This document shows, piece after piece, positions 9,067 through 18,301 of a stretch of 64,000 nucleotides of DNA. The stretch's first letter is position 1; every line of letters begins with the position of its first letter. The notes beneath the pieces were generated by a model. It was not told the origin of the DNA and did not search any database. It saw only the letters and a list, made by a program, of their open reading frames with translations. A program made the position numbers and the translations under genes. Origin of the DNA: Bacillota bacterium (lineage in GTDB: Bacteria; Bacillota; Clostridia; Acetivibrionales; DSM-1351); contig JAEWOH010000024.1 of the NCBI GenBank assembly GCA_023460955.1, positions 1-64,000 on the forward strand. Direction: 5' to 3'.

Positions 9067-10676
9067 TGATAAATATTTATGACAAAAAAGAAACTGCCTT
9101 TATTCACAATGGCCTTGCTGTATTAAATGAATGCCGGGAATGTAAGATAACTGAAAAGCTGAACAATGAATATGAACTCTCCCTCACCTATCCCCTGCAT
9201 TCAAAAAAAGCGGCATACATCAAACCCTTCAATGTTATAAGGGCCGATGGACAGCTCTTTAGGATATACAACACTGACAAGGACAGCAAGGCCGGAACAA
9301 TTACTGCAAATGCCCGGCATATATTCTATGACCTGATGAATTTCATTGTTACGGACAGACGTGCAGAGAATAAAACCTGCCAGGCAGCACTAGAGATGAT
9401 TATTGATGAGTTGGGGCTTTCGGCCACCTACTCTGTTGGAAGTGATTTAACCAAAACAGCTACCCAGTATGTGGTCAAAAAGAATGGTGTCGAGGCAGTG
9501 TTCCTTCTGGTTAATGAGTGGCAGGGTGAACTTGTCAGGGACAACTTCAATATAAAAATAAATGCCAGCAAGGGATCTGATAAAAGTGTTCACATCCGAT
9601 ACGGAAAAAACATCATCGGTATCAGTGAGAAACTTAACTGTGATAATGTAGCTACCTGGATTTATCCGGTTGGCACCAATGGTATCACCCTCCCGGAAAA
9701 ATACCTGCTCAATCCCGCTTGGGAGGGTTCAGACTATCCTAATTTTGCTGTCATTAAAAAGGTTGAGTTCAAGGATGCCACAAGCGAAGGAATGCTCAGG
9801 ATTGAAGCACAGAAATACCTTGATGCAAATGTAGTTCCCGATGTCAACTATAAGGTTGATTTCATATTGCTTGGGCAGACCGAGGAATATAAGAATTACA
9901 AGGCTTTGGAATATGTTGAGGTTGGAGACATTGTTACTGTAAAGCACAGCATCCTCGGTATTGATATAAAGGTAAAGGTCATAAGCTTGGAAAAGGATAT
10001 TCTGAGTGCCAAGAACACCAAAGTGGAACTTGGACAGCCGCTTTCTACCCTCGACCAGTACATTGCAGAGGTTTCAAGAAACAGTGAGGCTATGGCAAGC
10101 AGTATTTCTCAGGCCATGAGTTCTATGCTGTATTTTACCAACCCCAGTACCCTGACAATCGGTACTGCTGACAAGGAAGTCATTTATATGCCTATCGGAA
10201 CTGTAAGGAATACAAATGTAATGTCCTACCTTGTGCTCAGTGTTAACACTTCCTCAGTCGCAACGCTGACTGTTAAGTACAGCCTTGATAACAGTGCGAT
10301 ACCGACCAATCTGAAGCAGAAGCTTCAGGTGGGTGATAACATGATTGCCATTCCAATGGCACTTGTTGCGATACCGGAAGGAGGTCACTACTTCAGTGTT
10401 AAGCTTTCTGTGGATACCGGGTCCCTTACCATTATGCCGAACGGACTGCAGCTTGCCATCGATGGAAGAAACCTGACAGGCGGTGTTAGTTCGGAAGTTC
10501 CTCATGCCGAAGTGCGGGAGGAGATAAAGTATACAGATGTAAGCAATGGAAGGGTAACCTTCAATTATGTTGTACAGACAAAGCCGCCCACAGCTGCAGC
10601 CTTCATAGAAAATATCCTTTATTCAAATGTAAGCGCCGGAAGAATTGCTGAAGCCGTTAATGTGGTTTTGACATAA
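9066..10676 (+). CDS. Phage tail spike / tail-associated protein (Tal, prophage endopeptidase tail family)
   Basis: A 536-residue tail tip protein. The ATG at 9066 overlaps the preceding stop (TAATG) and gives MINIYDKKETAFIHNGLAVL, the standard opening of prophage tail spike proteins; the frame also extends to 9051 inside Dit, which I reject. Residues about 1-350 match the gp44-like baseplate hub fold: KLNNEYELSLTYPL, then NARHIFYDLMNFIV. The remaining C-terminal part is beta-rich and probably phage-specific. No clear peptidase catalytic motif is visible, so enzymatic activity is not claimed. Confidence 0.85.
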   Translation: MINIYDKKETAFIHNGLAVLNECRECKITEKLNNEYELSLTYPLHSKKAAYIKPFNVIRADGQLFRIYNTDKDSKAGTITANARHIFYDLMNFIVTDRRAENKTCQAALEMIIDELGLSATYSVGSDLTKTATQYVVKKNGVEAVFLLVNEWQGELVRDNFNIKINASKGSDKSVHIRYGKNIIGISEKLNCDNVATWIYPVGTNGITLPEKYLLNPAWEGSDYPNFAVIKKVEFKDATSEGMLRIEAQKYLDANVVPDVNYKVDFILLGQTEEYKNYKALEYVEVGDIVTVKHSILGIDIKVKVISLEKDILSAKNTKVELGQPLSTLDQYIAEVSRNSEAMASSISQAMSSMLYFTNPSTLTIGTADKEVIYMPIGTVRNTNVMSYLVLSVNTSSVATLTVKYSLDNSAIPTNLKQKLQVGDNMIAIPMALVAIPEGGHYFSVKLSVDTGSLTIMPNGLQLAIDGRNLTGGVSSEVPHAEVREEIKYTDVSNGRVTFNYVVQTKPPTAAAFIENILYSNVSAGRIAEAVNVVLT

Positions 10677-10691
10677 GGAGGGATAAGAAAA

Positions 10692-12320
10692 ATGCGTGAA
10701 ACCAAAGGTTATGACAAGAGTTTTATTGACGGAACCATAAGAGAGCATATAAAAATGAAGCCGGATGTGGAAATCAAAGGTGTTGTTACAATTCAGCTTT
10801 TTGATGAAGCTGGCAAGCTTGAAAGAGAAATAAAGACGGAGAATCGTATTACGGATGCAATTGCAAGGATGGCTTTCATGGATTATTTTTGTTGCAGAAT
10901 CAGAGGGAATCCATGGGGAAGACAGTGGGAATACAATGATTCCGAGGTCGGCAGCAGTGCCACAACCAAAGATGCAGGATACAAAGAAGGCACTCCAGAC
11001 AACGGTGGCTATTACCACCAGTATTCGTATTTCACTGCTCCCTTCCGCTACTTGCTGCTTACCGATGATACCACTCCTGAATCCGGGTTTGCCCGTGCGG
11101 TCAAAGGAAATGTAATCGGGTGGGCGGATAAGTCAAGGGTTTATGCAGGAGCCAGTACAATAAAGGGTACTCTCAATTTAAGCGAGACTCTTTTCACTGA
11201 AAACAACCTGCATTTTGTTTTTGACTTTGCAACCAGTGTGGCTAATGGTACATTTCAGAAGCTGTGGTGGGCTGATTTGGAGTTGGACAGTACACAAGAG
11301 ATAATCCGGTGGATGAGGGGTCTTACCAGGAACTATAAGCTGGATGGATACCTCAGTAAAACAAGGAATACACCTGCACCCACAAACTTTACTCCAGGGG
11401 ATTATAGATATCAGACCTATCCAGATCGTTATTGTTATCCCAGGTTGTTTAAATATAACAACAAGCTATATACCATTAGCGCCAACAAAGATACAGCTAA
11501 GACATGTATGTCAATTATCAATATTGACACTGAGGAATACAGCGAGGTCGATTTATATACCACGATGGGTTTGACCAGTACGAGTTATAGACCTATGTTC
11601 CATCTGATGGCCCATGAAAACAACTATGTTTATATGATCTACGACCAGTACAACAAACTCCACAGATTAAACCTCGATGACAATACCAAGACTGAGGTAA
11701 ACATTACAAATAACTACTACACTCTCATCGGCCAGCAGATTCCAGAGATTCCATCAAACTGGTACAGCAATATTCCTTCATATTTATATAACGGTATGAT
11801 CGGCTGTAAGAACGGAAAATTGTATATTCCTTTAAGGTACAGCAATGGAGGTACAAACAAGACCTTTATCCTTGTGTGCAATCCTGATGCGAACCTGACA
11901 AAAGTAGCTCTGTATGACCTAAGTACAGCATCAGTTCCCTCAGGATCTTCAGCAACCTTGAACAATTGTGATTTAAGACTGCAGCCGAGGGATGCTGATA
12001 CTTGGTTCGTGTGTACAGGAAGCTATACCTATATTACAGACAACCAGTTCAACATCATAGATTTAAGCTTTAGAAACTACACCTTTGATTATAATTACTA
12101 CCTTGAGGATACTGCGGGTACGGCAATAAAAAGATACTACATCAATAAAAACTATTTTACCAACGGTTATGCAGTAAGCGGGTGGGGCTGGTATTGGATT
12201 ATGTGGGAACCGGTAGCTGCAATGACATTGCTGCCAAGTCCGGTAACTAAAACCCCTACAAATACAATGAAGATACAATATGACTTCAACATCCAAAGGG
12301 TGGACCCTTTCCAACCATAA
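10692..12320 (+). CDS. Unknown phage tail-tip / baseplate protein, propeller-like
   Basis: A 542-residue protein with a strong RBS (AAGGAGGG) 15 bases after the tail spike gene. I do not recognise the family. Residues 1-200 contain short strands and a conserved-looking IKTENRITDAIARMAF segment similar in style to baseplate upper proteins. Residues about 220-540 show repeated Tyr/Asn-rich strands (NNKLYTISAN, NNYVYMIYDQYNKLHRLNL, KNGKLYIPLRY), suggestive of a beta-propeller such as those in phage receptor-binding or neck proteins. Placement between tail spike and holin suggests a host-recognition or baseplate role; this is inference. Confidence 0.6.
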   Translation: MRETKGYDKSFIDGTIREHIKMKPDVEIKGVVTIQLFDEAGKLEREIKTENRITDAIARMAFMDYFCCRIRGNPWGRQWEYNDSEVGSSATTKDAGYKEGTPDNGGYYHQYSYFTAPFRYLLLTDDTTPESGFARAVKGNVIGWADKSRVYAGASTIKGTLNLSETLFTENNLHFVFDFATSVANGTFQKLWWADLELDSTQEIIRWMRGLTRNYKLDGYLSKTRNTPAPTNFTPGDYRYQTYPDRYCYPRLFKYNNKLYTISANKDTAKTCMSIINIDTEEYSEVDLYTTMGLTSTSYRPMFHLMAHENNYVYMIYDQYNKLHRLNLDDNTKTEVNITNNYYTLIGQQIPEIPSNWYSNIPSYLYNGMIGCKNGKLYIPLRYSNGGTNKTFILVCNPDANLTKVALYDLSTASVPSGSSATLNNCDLRLQPRDADTWFVCTGSYTYITDNQFNIIDLSFRNYTFDYNYYLEDTAGTAIKRYYINKNYFTNGYAVSGWGWYWIMWEPVAAMTLLPSPVTKTPTNTMKIQYDFNIQRVDPFQP

Positions 12321-12349
12321 TATATAAATTGAAACGGAGGTCGAGGAAT

Positions 12350-12760
12350 TTGAAGAATGTTTTTAGCATTATTCAGCTGATTGTTACTGCGCTTGGAGGA
12401 TATATCGGCTGGTTTTTAGGAGGCTTTGATGGCTTTATGTATGCACTGATTGCCTTTGTGGTTATTGATTACATTACAGGCTTGATGGTGGCAGTGCTGG
12501 AAAGGAAGCTGTCAAGCGAAGTGGGATTCCGGGGTATATTTAAAAAGGTACTGATTTTTACCCTTGTTGGCATAGGAAACATTGTAGATGTTTATCTCAT
12601 CAAGAACGGTAGTGCAATCCGCACCGCCGTTATTTTTTTCTACCTTTCCAATGAGGGGATCAGTATCTTGGAGAACACCGGAAAGATTGGACTGCCTATA
12701 CCCGAGAAGTTAAAGAAAGCACTGGAGCAGCTTAACAAGGAGGAAAACAAGGATGAGTAA
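12350..12760 (+). CDS. Phage holin (holin_4 / TcdE-like)
   Basis: A small membrane protein that permeabilises the host membrane at lysis. TTG 12350 is preferred over an upstream in-frame start because GGAGG at 12336-12340 lies 9 bases before it; the product then begins LKNVFSIIQLIVTALGG. Three to four hydrophobic segments are visible in roughly residues 5-105, including the family motif FVVIDYITGLMVA, followed by a charged C-terminal tail ending NKEENKDE. It overlaps the amidase gene by 8 bases, forming the usual holin-endolysin cassette. Confidence 0.9.
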   Translation: MKNVFSIIQLIVTALGGYIGWFLGGFDGFMYALIAFVVIDYITGLMVAVLERKLSSEVGFRGIFKKVLIFTLVGIGNIVDVYLIKNGSAIRTAVIFFYLSNEGISILENTGKIGLPIPEKLKKALEQLNKEENKDE

Positions 12761-13439
12761 ATCAGTATATTTAAGCCCGTCAATACAAGAGAATAATGTG
12801 GGTGTTGCAGGCTATGGCACTGAGGAAGTAAGAATGAACCAGGTGGCCGATGTTGTGGAGAGGGTATTGAAAAGGCATGGGATAACAACCTACAGGAACA
12901 AGCCAGACTGGACCCTGCAAAAGGTGGCGCAGGACAGCAACAGCAAAAAACCGAACCTACACTTCGCTATCCACAGTAATGCGGGTGGTGGCAGAGGCGG
13001 TGAAATCTATGCCTACGCTCCCAGTGGTGAAGGCGAAAAAGCTGCAAGAGCAATATACTCTGAACTTGAATCGATAACACCCACTGCCGACAGAGGAGTG
13101 AAGTTCTGGCCTGAGTTATATGAATTAAGGAAAACCACTGCACCTGCAGTACTTGTGGAGATTGCTTTTCATGATAACGAAGATGACGCAAAGTGGATCA
13201 TTGCTAACATTGAAAAAATTGGTACTGCACTTGCAAAAGGAGTACTCAAGTATTTTGACATTGAGTTTGTTTATGAAACCTACGAACTGGAACAGGCGGT
13301 CAAGGCGCTAAAGGAAAAAGGAATTATTTCAGATCCCGACTACTGGATTGGAAATGCAGTGCCGGGGAGAATAGTAAGAGGTGACTTTGCCGCTACTCTG
13401 ATAAAGAGGGCGGCATTAGTTTTGAAGCAAGGAAGATAA
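12753..13439 (+). CDS. N-acetylmuramoyl-L-alanine amidase (endolysin, Amidase_3)
   Basis: Endolysin that cleaves the amide bond between MurNAc and the stem peptide. The 228-residue protein has an Amidase_3-type catalytic domain (about 1-170) with LHFAIHSNAGGG carrying a zinc-ligand histidine and the late VLVEIAFHDN with the catalytic glutamate. The first motif is SPSIQENN rather than the classical PGHGG, so the first ligand is unusual, although this variant occurs in clostridial phage endolysins. The C-terminal 55 residues (LEQAVKALKEKGIISDPDYW) look like a small wall-binding or dimerisation domain. No signal peptide, consistent with holin-dependent release. Confidence 0.9.
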   Translation: MSKSVYLSPSIQENNVGVAGYGTEEVRMNQVADVVERVLKRHGITTYRNKPDWTLQKVAQDSNSKKPNLHFAIHSNAGGGRGGEIYAYAPSGEGEKAARAIYSELESITPTADRGVKFWPELYELRKTTAPAVLVEIAFHDNEDDAKWIIANIEKIGTALAKGVLKYFDIEFVYETYELEQAVKALKEKGIISDPDYWIGNAVPGRIVRGDFAATLIKRAALVLKQGR

Positions 13440-13510
13440 GTTTAAGATTAGTAGAAATGATGTATGTAGCGGCTCTTATGGGTCGCTCCTTTTTCATGGG
13501 GGTAAAGCAA

Positions 13511-13963
13511 ATGAATATGGGACAAAAACAAAAGATTCATGAGCTCAGAGGCAATGGCCAGAGTTATAAGCAGATTGCTCTGGCTCTTGGAATATCTGAA
13601 AACACAGTAAAGTCTTATTGCAGAAGAAATATTAAAATGGCAGCTGAAACTGAAGCAACTATAATTGATAAACAAATAAGGATAGAGGAATTCCATACAA
13701 TTTGCAAGCATTGCCAGAAACCATTGGTGCAGGCTGTAAAGGGACAACCGAAAAAATTCTGCTCTGAAAAATGCCGCCGTCTCTGGTGGAAGGCCAATGA
13801 AAGCCGATTAAACAGGAAGGCATATTATTCGCTGACTTGCAGCATGTGCGGTGTTAAATTTGAAAGCTACGGCAACCGGAACCGAAAGTTCTGCAGTCAT
13901 GCCTGTTATATAAAGAAAAGATTTGAAAAGGAAGGTGGGGCAAATGACAAAAGAGCAGTTTGA
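13511..13963 (+). CDS. HTH plus zinc-ribbon DNA-binding protein
   Basis: About 150 residues. Residues 3-38 form a sigma-70 region 4/resolvase-like helix-turn-helix (IHELRGNGQSYKQIALALGI, then SENTVKSYCRR). Two CxxC-type cysteine pairs follow (CKHCQKP with KFCSEKCRRLWW, and CSMCG with KFCSHACY), which look like two zinc fingers. I choose ATG 13511 because GGGGG at 13498-13502 lies 8 bases upstream. Proteins of this type commonly precede clusters of large serine recombinases in clostridial mobile elements and may regulate them or act as directionality partners; that role is inference. Confidence 0.7.
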   Translation: MNMGQKQKIHELRGNGQSYKQIALALGISENTVKSYCRRNIKMAAETEATIIDKQIRIEEFHTICKHCQKPLVQAVKGQPKKFCSEKCRRLWWKANESRLNRKAYYSLTCSMCGVKFESYGNRNRKFCSHACYIKKRFEKEGGANDKRAV

Positions 13964-14099
13964 ACAAGAGAAGAACTACAGGGTTTCTATTGCTATTGCT
14001 AAGTCCATGCTCTCAAAAAAGATTATATCCGACCATGAATTTAAAAAAATTGATGCCATGCTGGTTTCTAAATATAAGCCAGTTTTGGGCGGCTTGTAG
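13944..14099 (+). CDS. SHOCT-like miniprotein
   Basis: A 51-residue ORF overlapping the end of the preceding gene by 20 bases, with GGAAGGTGGGG just upstream of its ATG. It reads as an N-terminal helix (MTKEQFEQEKNYRVSIAIAK) followed by the SHOCT-like two-helix motif with LLxKGxIxxxEFxxI spacing (here MLSKKIISDHEFKKI). Similar small proteins are found between the HTH/zinc protein and the first recombinase in related elements. Function is unknown; it may bind a recombinase. Confidence 0.65.
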   Translation: MTKEQFEQEKNYRVSIAIAKSMLSKKIISDHEFKKIDAMLVSKYKPVLGGL

Positions 14100-14164
14100 G
14101 ACAGAAATGACTTGCTATTGTATCAATATCTACGGTAACATCGTAGCTGAAAGGAGGTGGGTTT

Positions 14165-15472
14165 ATGACCAGAAATATAAGAAAAATAGAGCCTTTAACG
14201 GCTAAACTGCCTACAAGAAAAAAAGTTGCAGCCTATGCAAGGGTGTCAAGTGGCAAGAATGCAATGCTTCATTCACTTTCAGCACAAATAAGCTATTACA
14301 GTGAATTCATTCAAAAGAAAATAGACTGGGAGTATGTAGGTGTTTATGCGGATGAGGCAATAACAGGTACAAAAGACGGCAGGGAAGAATTCCAAAGACT
14401 GTTGTCTGATTGTAGGTCAGGAAAGATAGATATGGTCATAACAAAGTCCATAAGCAGATTTGCGAGGAATACAGTAACCATGCTGGAAGCAGTAAGGGAA
14501 CTTAAAAACCTGAATGTAGATGTCTTTTTTGAAAAAGAAAATATTCACTCAATGAGCGGGGATGGAGAGTTGATGCTAACCATCCTCGCTTCTTTTGCGC
14601 AGGAGGAAAGCCGGTCGGTCAGTGAAAACTGCAAATGGCGGATACGCAAACGTTTTGCTGACGGAGAACTTGTAAATCTTAGATTTTTATATGGTTACCG
14701 AATTGTGAAGGGTAAAATTGATATCAATCCGGAGGAAGCGGACATTGTACGCATGATATTCCAGGACTATATAAATGGTATGGGATGCACCTTGATAGCG
14801 AAAAAGCTTCGTGAAGCGGGTATTCAAAGATTAAGAGGCGGTACTTGGAACTCAGAAAGAGTGGTGGAAATAATTAAAAATGAGAAATACGCAGGTAATG
14901 CCTTGCTGCAGAAAAAGTATGTTGCAGATCATCTGACTAAATTACTTGTAAGGAACAAGGGTGTATTACCTAAATACTTTGCTGAAAGCACCCATCCTCC
15001 AATTATTGATATAGAAATGTTTGAAAAGGCACAAGAAATAATGATTGTAAATACAACGAGAAATACACCTAAAAATGAAATGAAAAAATATGTCTTTACA
15101 TCTAAAATTATCTGTTGTAACTGCGGCAAAAGCTACAAGCGGAAAACAAGGGGCGTCAATGTTTTATGGAATTGCTCAACGTATTTGAAATATGGAAAGG
15201 ATAGCTGCAGTGCAAAGCAAATTCCGGAGAGCATTCTGTGTTCAGTTATTTCTGAAGTGTTAGATATAAATGAATTTGATGAAAACATATTTATTCAAAA
15301 AATAAAGGAAATACAGATTCCGGTTGCAAACCAGCTGGTATTTGTTTTTTATGACGGAAAGGTTGTTCAGAAAGAATGGAGGAACAAGTCTCGTAGTGAA
15401 AGCTGGAGTGCTGAAAAGTGCCAACTTATGAGAGACACTAACCTGGAAAGGAGGAAGCAAAAATGCGGTTAG
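14165..15472 (+). CDS. Large serine recombinase 1
   Basis: Site-specific recombinase, 435 residues. The resolvase catalytic domain (about 20-165) has YARVSS with the nucleophilic Ser28, YADEAITGT, and the TKSISRFARNT arginine motif. The recombinase domain follows (ADIVRMIFQDYINGMG) and a zinc-ribbon-like module begins ICCNCGKSYKRK. The C-terminus is shorter than in typical integrases and lacks a long coiled coil. GAAAGGAGGTGG precedes the ATG. The gene overlaps recombinase 2 by 10 bases, so the cluster is one transcription unit. Confidence 0.92.
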   Translation: MTRNIRKIEPLTAKLPTRKKVAAYARVSSGKNAMLHSLSAQISYYSEFIQKKIDWEYVGVYADEAITGTKDGREEFQRLLSDCRSGKIDMVITKSISRFARNTVTMLEAVRELKNLNVDVFFEKENIHSMSGDGELMLTILASFAQEESRSVSENCKWRIRKRFADGELVNLRFLYGYRIVKGKIDINPEEADIVRMIFQDYINGMGCTLIAKKLREAGIQRLRGGTWNSERVVEIIKNEKYAGNALLQKKYVADHLTKLLVRNKGVLPKYFAESTHPPIIDIEMFEKAQEIMIVNTTRNTPKNEMKKYVFTSKIICCNCGKSYKRKTRGVNVLWNCSTYLKYGKDSCSAKQIPESILCSVISEVLDINEFDENIFIQKIKEIQIPVANQLVFVFYDGKVVQKEWRNKSRSESWSAEKCQLMRDTNLERRKQKCG

Positions 15473-17061
15473 GAAAAGCAGTAACTGTTATTCCCCCCAC
15501 AGTAGGGAGACTAGCCACCGCAGCAGATATGACGGTGAAAATTAAAAGAGTGGCTGCTTATGCGAGAGTTTCGACAGATAATGATGAGCAGCTTTCGAGT
15601 TATGAAGCACAGGTTGACTATTACACCCGGCACATACAGTCAAACACTTCTTGGCAGTTTGTTGAGGTTTATACCGATGAGGGAATATCAGCAACCAGCA
15701 CAAAGAAACGTGATGGCTTCAACAGAATGATAGCGGATGCATTGGCGGGAAAGATTGATCTGATAATTACCAAATCAGTATCGAGATTTGCCAGAAACAC
15801 AGTAGACACCCTTACTACAGTCAGGCAGCTCAAGGAAAAAGGTGTTGAGGTGTATTTTGAAAAGGAAAATATTTATACCCTTGATAGTAAAGGGGAGTTG
15901 CTTATTACGATAATGTCGAGTTTAGCTCAAGAAGAGTCGAGGAGTATCTCAGAAAACGTGAGTTGGGGCCAAAGAAAGCGCTTTGCCGACGGAAAGCTGA
16001 TGCTTCCATATGGTCAATTCCTTGGGTACAAAAAAGGGGAGGATGGGTTGCCCGAAATTGTTGAGAAAGAAGCTGAGATTGTTAGAAAAATATATAAACT
16101 TTTCCTTGAAGGAAAGACCCCATCAACAATAGCGAGATGGCTAACAGAAGAAGGATACCCAACACCCTCGGGGAAAAAGGTATGGCAGTTCAGTACAGTA
16201 AAAAGCATTCTCCAAAATGAGAAATATAAAGGGGATGCTATACTGCAAAAATCCTATACAGTGGATTTCCTTACCAAGAGAAAGAAAATCAATGAAGGTG
16301 AGCTGCCTCAGTACTACGTTGAAAACAGCCATCCTGCCATTATCTCTCCAGAAACCTTTGAACTGGTCCAAGAAGAGTTCAGACGAAGAAAAGCAGCGGG
16401 AAGGCAGACAAGTGCAATCAGTTGCTTTGCCAGCCGCATTGTATGTGGAGAATGCGGTGGTTTTTACGGTAGGAAGGTCTGGCATTCCACCAGCAAATAT
16501 GCAAATACAATCTGGCAATGCAATAATAAGTTTACCAAAAGGAAATTCTGTACTACTCCGCATCTTAAGGAAGAGGTTGTTAAAAAGGTTTTTGTAGAAG
16601 CCTTCAACAGCATCATTCAAAATAGAGATGAGATACTTGCAAATTATGAGCAGATCGTTGAAAAAACCATCAATACCAAAGCACAGGAAAAGGAATGTAA
16701 TAAAATCGATGAGGAATGCACTGCGATTGAGGCTGTCATTGAAAAGCTGATTTCAGAAAACGCTCGGAATGTTATTGATCAGAATGAATACAACGAAAAA
16801 TACACTACCTACGCAGCCCGATATAACGAACTGCAAAACAGGAGGCAGGAGATAAACAGGGAAATTGCAATGTGCCGGGCAAAACATAATCTTATGAAAG
16901 CTTTCATTGAAGAATTGAAGGTTCAGGACCATCTGCTGGAGGGATTTGAGGAAAGACTGTGGTGTGCAACCTTGAATGCCATGGTTGTTAAATCAGAGCG
17001 GGATGTGGTATTCCAGTTTAAAGATGGTATGGAATTGGAATGGACTATCAACAAAGGTTAA
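15463..17061 (+). CDS. Large serine recombinase 2
   Basis: A full-length 532-residue large serine recombinase: catalytic domain (YARVSTDN with Ser37, YTDEGISAT, TKSVSRFARNT), recombinase domain (about 190-300), zinc ribbon with CGECGGFYGRKVWH, and a long coiled coil at about 400-490 followed by a C-terminal beta segment. Length and domain order match integrases that act alone on attP/attB, so this is the best candidate integrase of the element. The remnant recombinase at 23,362 is its close paralog, sharing stretches such as YTVDFLTK and PQYYVENSHPAIIS. RBS GAAAGGAGG. Confidence 0.93.
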   Translation: MRLGKAVTVIPPTVGRLATAADMTVKIKRVAAYARVSTDNDEQLSSYEAQVDYYTRHIQSNTSWQFVEVYTDEGISATSTKKRDGFNRMIADALAGKIDLIITKSVSRFARNTVDTLTTVRQLKEKGVEVYFEKENIYTLDSKGELLITIMSSLAQEESRSISENVSWGQRKRFADGKLMLPYGQFLGYKKGEDGLPEIVEKEAEIVRKIYKLFLEGKTPSTIARWLTEEGYPTPSGKKVWQFSTVKSILQNEKYKGDAILQKSYTVDFLTKRKKINEGELPQYYVENSHPAIISPETFELVQEEFRRRKAAGRQTSAISCFASRIVCGECGGFYGRKVWHSTSKYANTIWQCNNKFTKRKFCTTPHLKEEVVKKVFVEAFNSIIQNRDEILANYEQIVEKTINTKAQEKECNKIDEECTAIEAVIEKLISENARNVIDQNEYNEKYTTYAARYNELQNRRQEINREIAMCRAKHNLMKAFIEELKVQDHLLEGFEERLWCATLNAMVVKSERDVVFQFKDGMELEWTINKG

Positions 17062-17071
17062 AGGTGGGGGC

Positions 17072-18301
17072 ATGAGTGGTGAAAACATAAAAAGGATTGT
17101 GAAAGAAATATCTCCAAAGAAAATGCTACTTACAGGGCATAAAAGGATTAATGTCTGTGCATATATCAGAGTCTCCACTTCTCACCAAGGCCAGTTAAAT
17201 TCACTACAAAATCAAAAAGAGCACTACGAGCGAAAGCTGATGCCCAACCCTGATTATGAATACTGCGGAATATTTTCTGATTCCGGGATATCAGGAGCGA
17301 AGGAAGAACGCCCCGGTTTTCTTGAAATGATGGAAAAGGCAAAGAGGGGAGAAATTGACCTTATAATTACAAAGTCCATATCCCGGTTTGCAAGGAATAC
17401 CGTTTTGCTATTGAAGTATGTCAGGGAACTGAAAGAACTTGGTGTGGGAGTACTATTTGAGGAACAGAAAATAAACACACTGAATGCAGATGGAGAATTG
17501 CTTCTTACTGTACTGGGTGCCATAACCGAGGAGGAACGCAAATCAGTCTCAAGCAATGTAAGATGGGCGATGCAGAATAAATTCAAACGCGGGGAAGTAA
17601 TGGTGGATACAAACAGGTTGCTTGGTTATGAGAAGGATGAAAACAACAATCTGATTATCAACAAGGAACAGGCTAAAATAGTATCCCGGATATTCAGAAT
17701 GTATCTTGATGGTAATTCAGCGTATAAAATAGCAAAAGTTTTAAACAGCGAAGGTGTACAAACATACAGCAATAATCGATGGACCCATTCCCGAATATCA
17801 AGTATCCTGTCAAACGAAAAGTATGCAGGCGATTGCCTTATGCAGAAGGCTTTTGTATCAGATAGCGGAAAAGAGGTTATTAACCGAGGGCAGCTATCCA
17901 AGTATTACATAAAAAACAATCACCCTCCAATCATTAAAAGAAAGGATTGGCAAAGAATTCAGGAAATCCGGGAGGAAAGGAAAACAAAAATATATAAATT
18001 CACCGGTATGTTGAAATGTCCGTATTGTGGTGCTTCATTGATAAGAGTGGTTCACCAGGGTAGATGGGTAAGCTGGATATGTGCAACTTATATGCAAAAG
18101 GGCAAATCAGCTTGTGCTGGAATGAGAATACCGGATGGCAAATTGAATGAAATAATAAGAGATATGACTTTTTCAGAACCGGTGGTTGTAGAGGAGGTTA
18201 CTGATGGCCAGGATAGAAAAAAGAAATCCCAAAAGAGTTTCCGTCTTCTACCCGTTACCCAATACAAGGGATTCGGGAGAAACGAAAGGACAAAAGAATA
18301 A
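17072..18301 (+). CDS. Large serine recombinase 3
   Basis: About 409 residues. Catalytic domain with YIRVSTSHQG (Ser35), FSDSGISGAKEERPGF and TKSISRFARNT, then the recombinase domain (AKIVSRIFRMYLDGNSAYKI) and a zinc ribbon (LKCPYCGASLIR). I choose ATG 17072 after GGTGGGGG; the frame is open back to 16,976 only within recombinase 2. It has a short C-terminus like recombinase 1. Its end overlaps recombinase 4 by 98 bases. Compact partners of this kind may form heteromers; that is not shown by sequence. Confidence 0.92.
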   Translation: MSGENIKRIVKEISPKKMLLTGHKRINVCAYIRVSTSHQGQLNSLQNQKEHYERKLMPNPDYEYCGIFSDSGISGAKEERPGFLEMMEKAKRGEIDLIITKSISRFARNTVLLLKYVRELKELGVGVLFEEQKINTLNADGELLLTVLGAITEEERKSVSSNVRWAMQNKFKRGEVMVDTNRLLGYEKDENNNLIINKEQAKIVSRIFRMYLDGNSAYKIAKVLNSEGVQTYSNNRWTHSRISSILSNEKYAGDCLMQKAFVSDSGKEVINRGQLSKYYIKNNHPPIIKRKDWQRIQEIREERKTKIYKFTGMLKCPYCGASLIRVVHQGRWVSWICATYMQKGKSACAGMRIPDGKLNEIIRDMTFSEPVVVEEVTDGQDRKKKSQKSFRLLPVTQYKGFGRNERTKE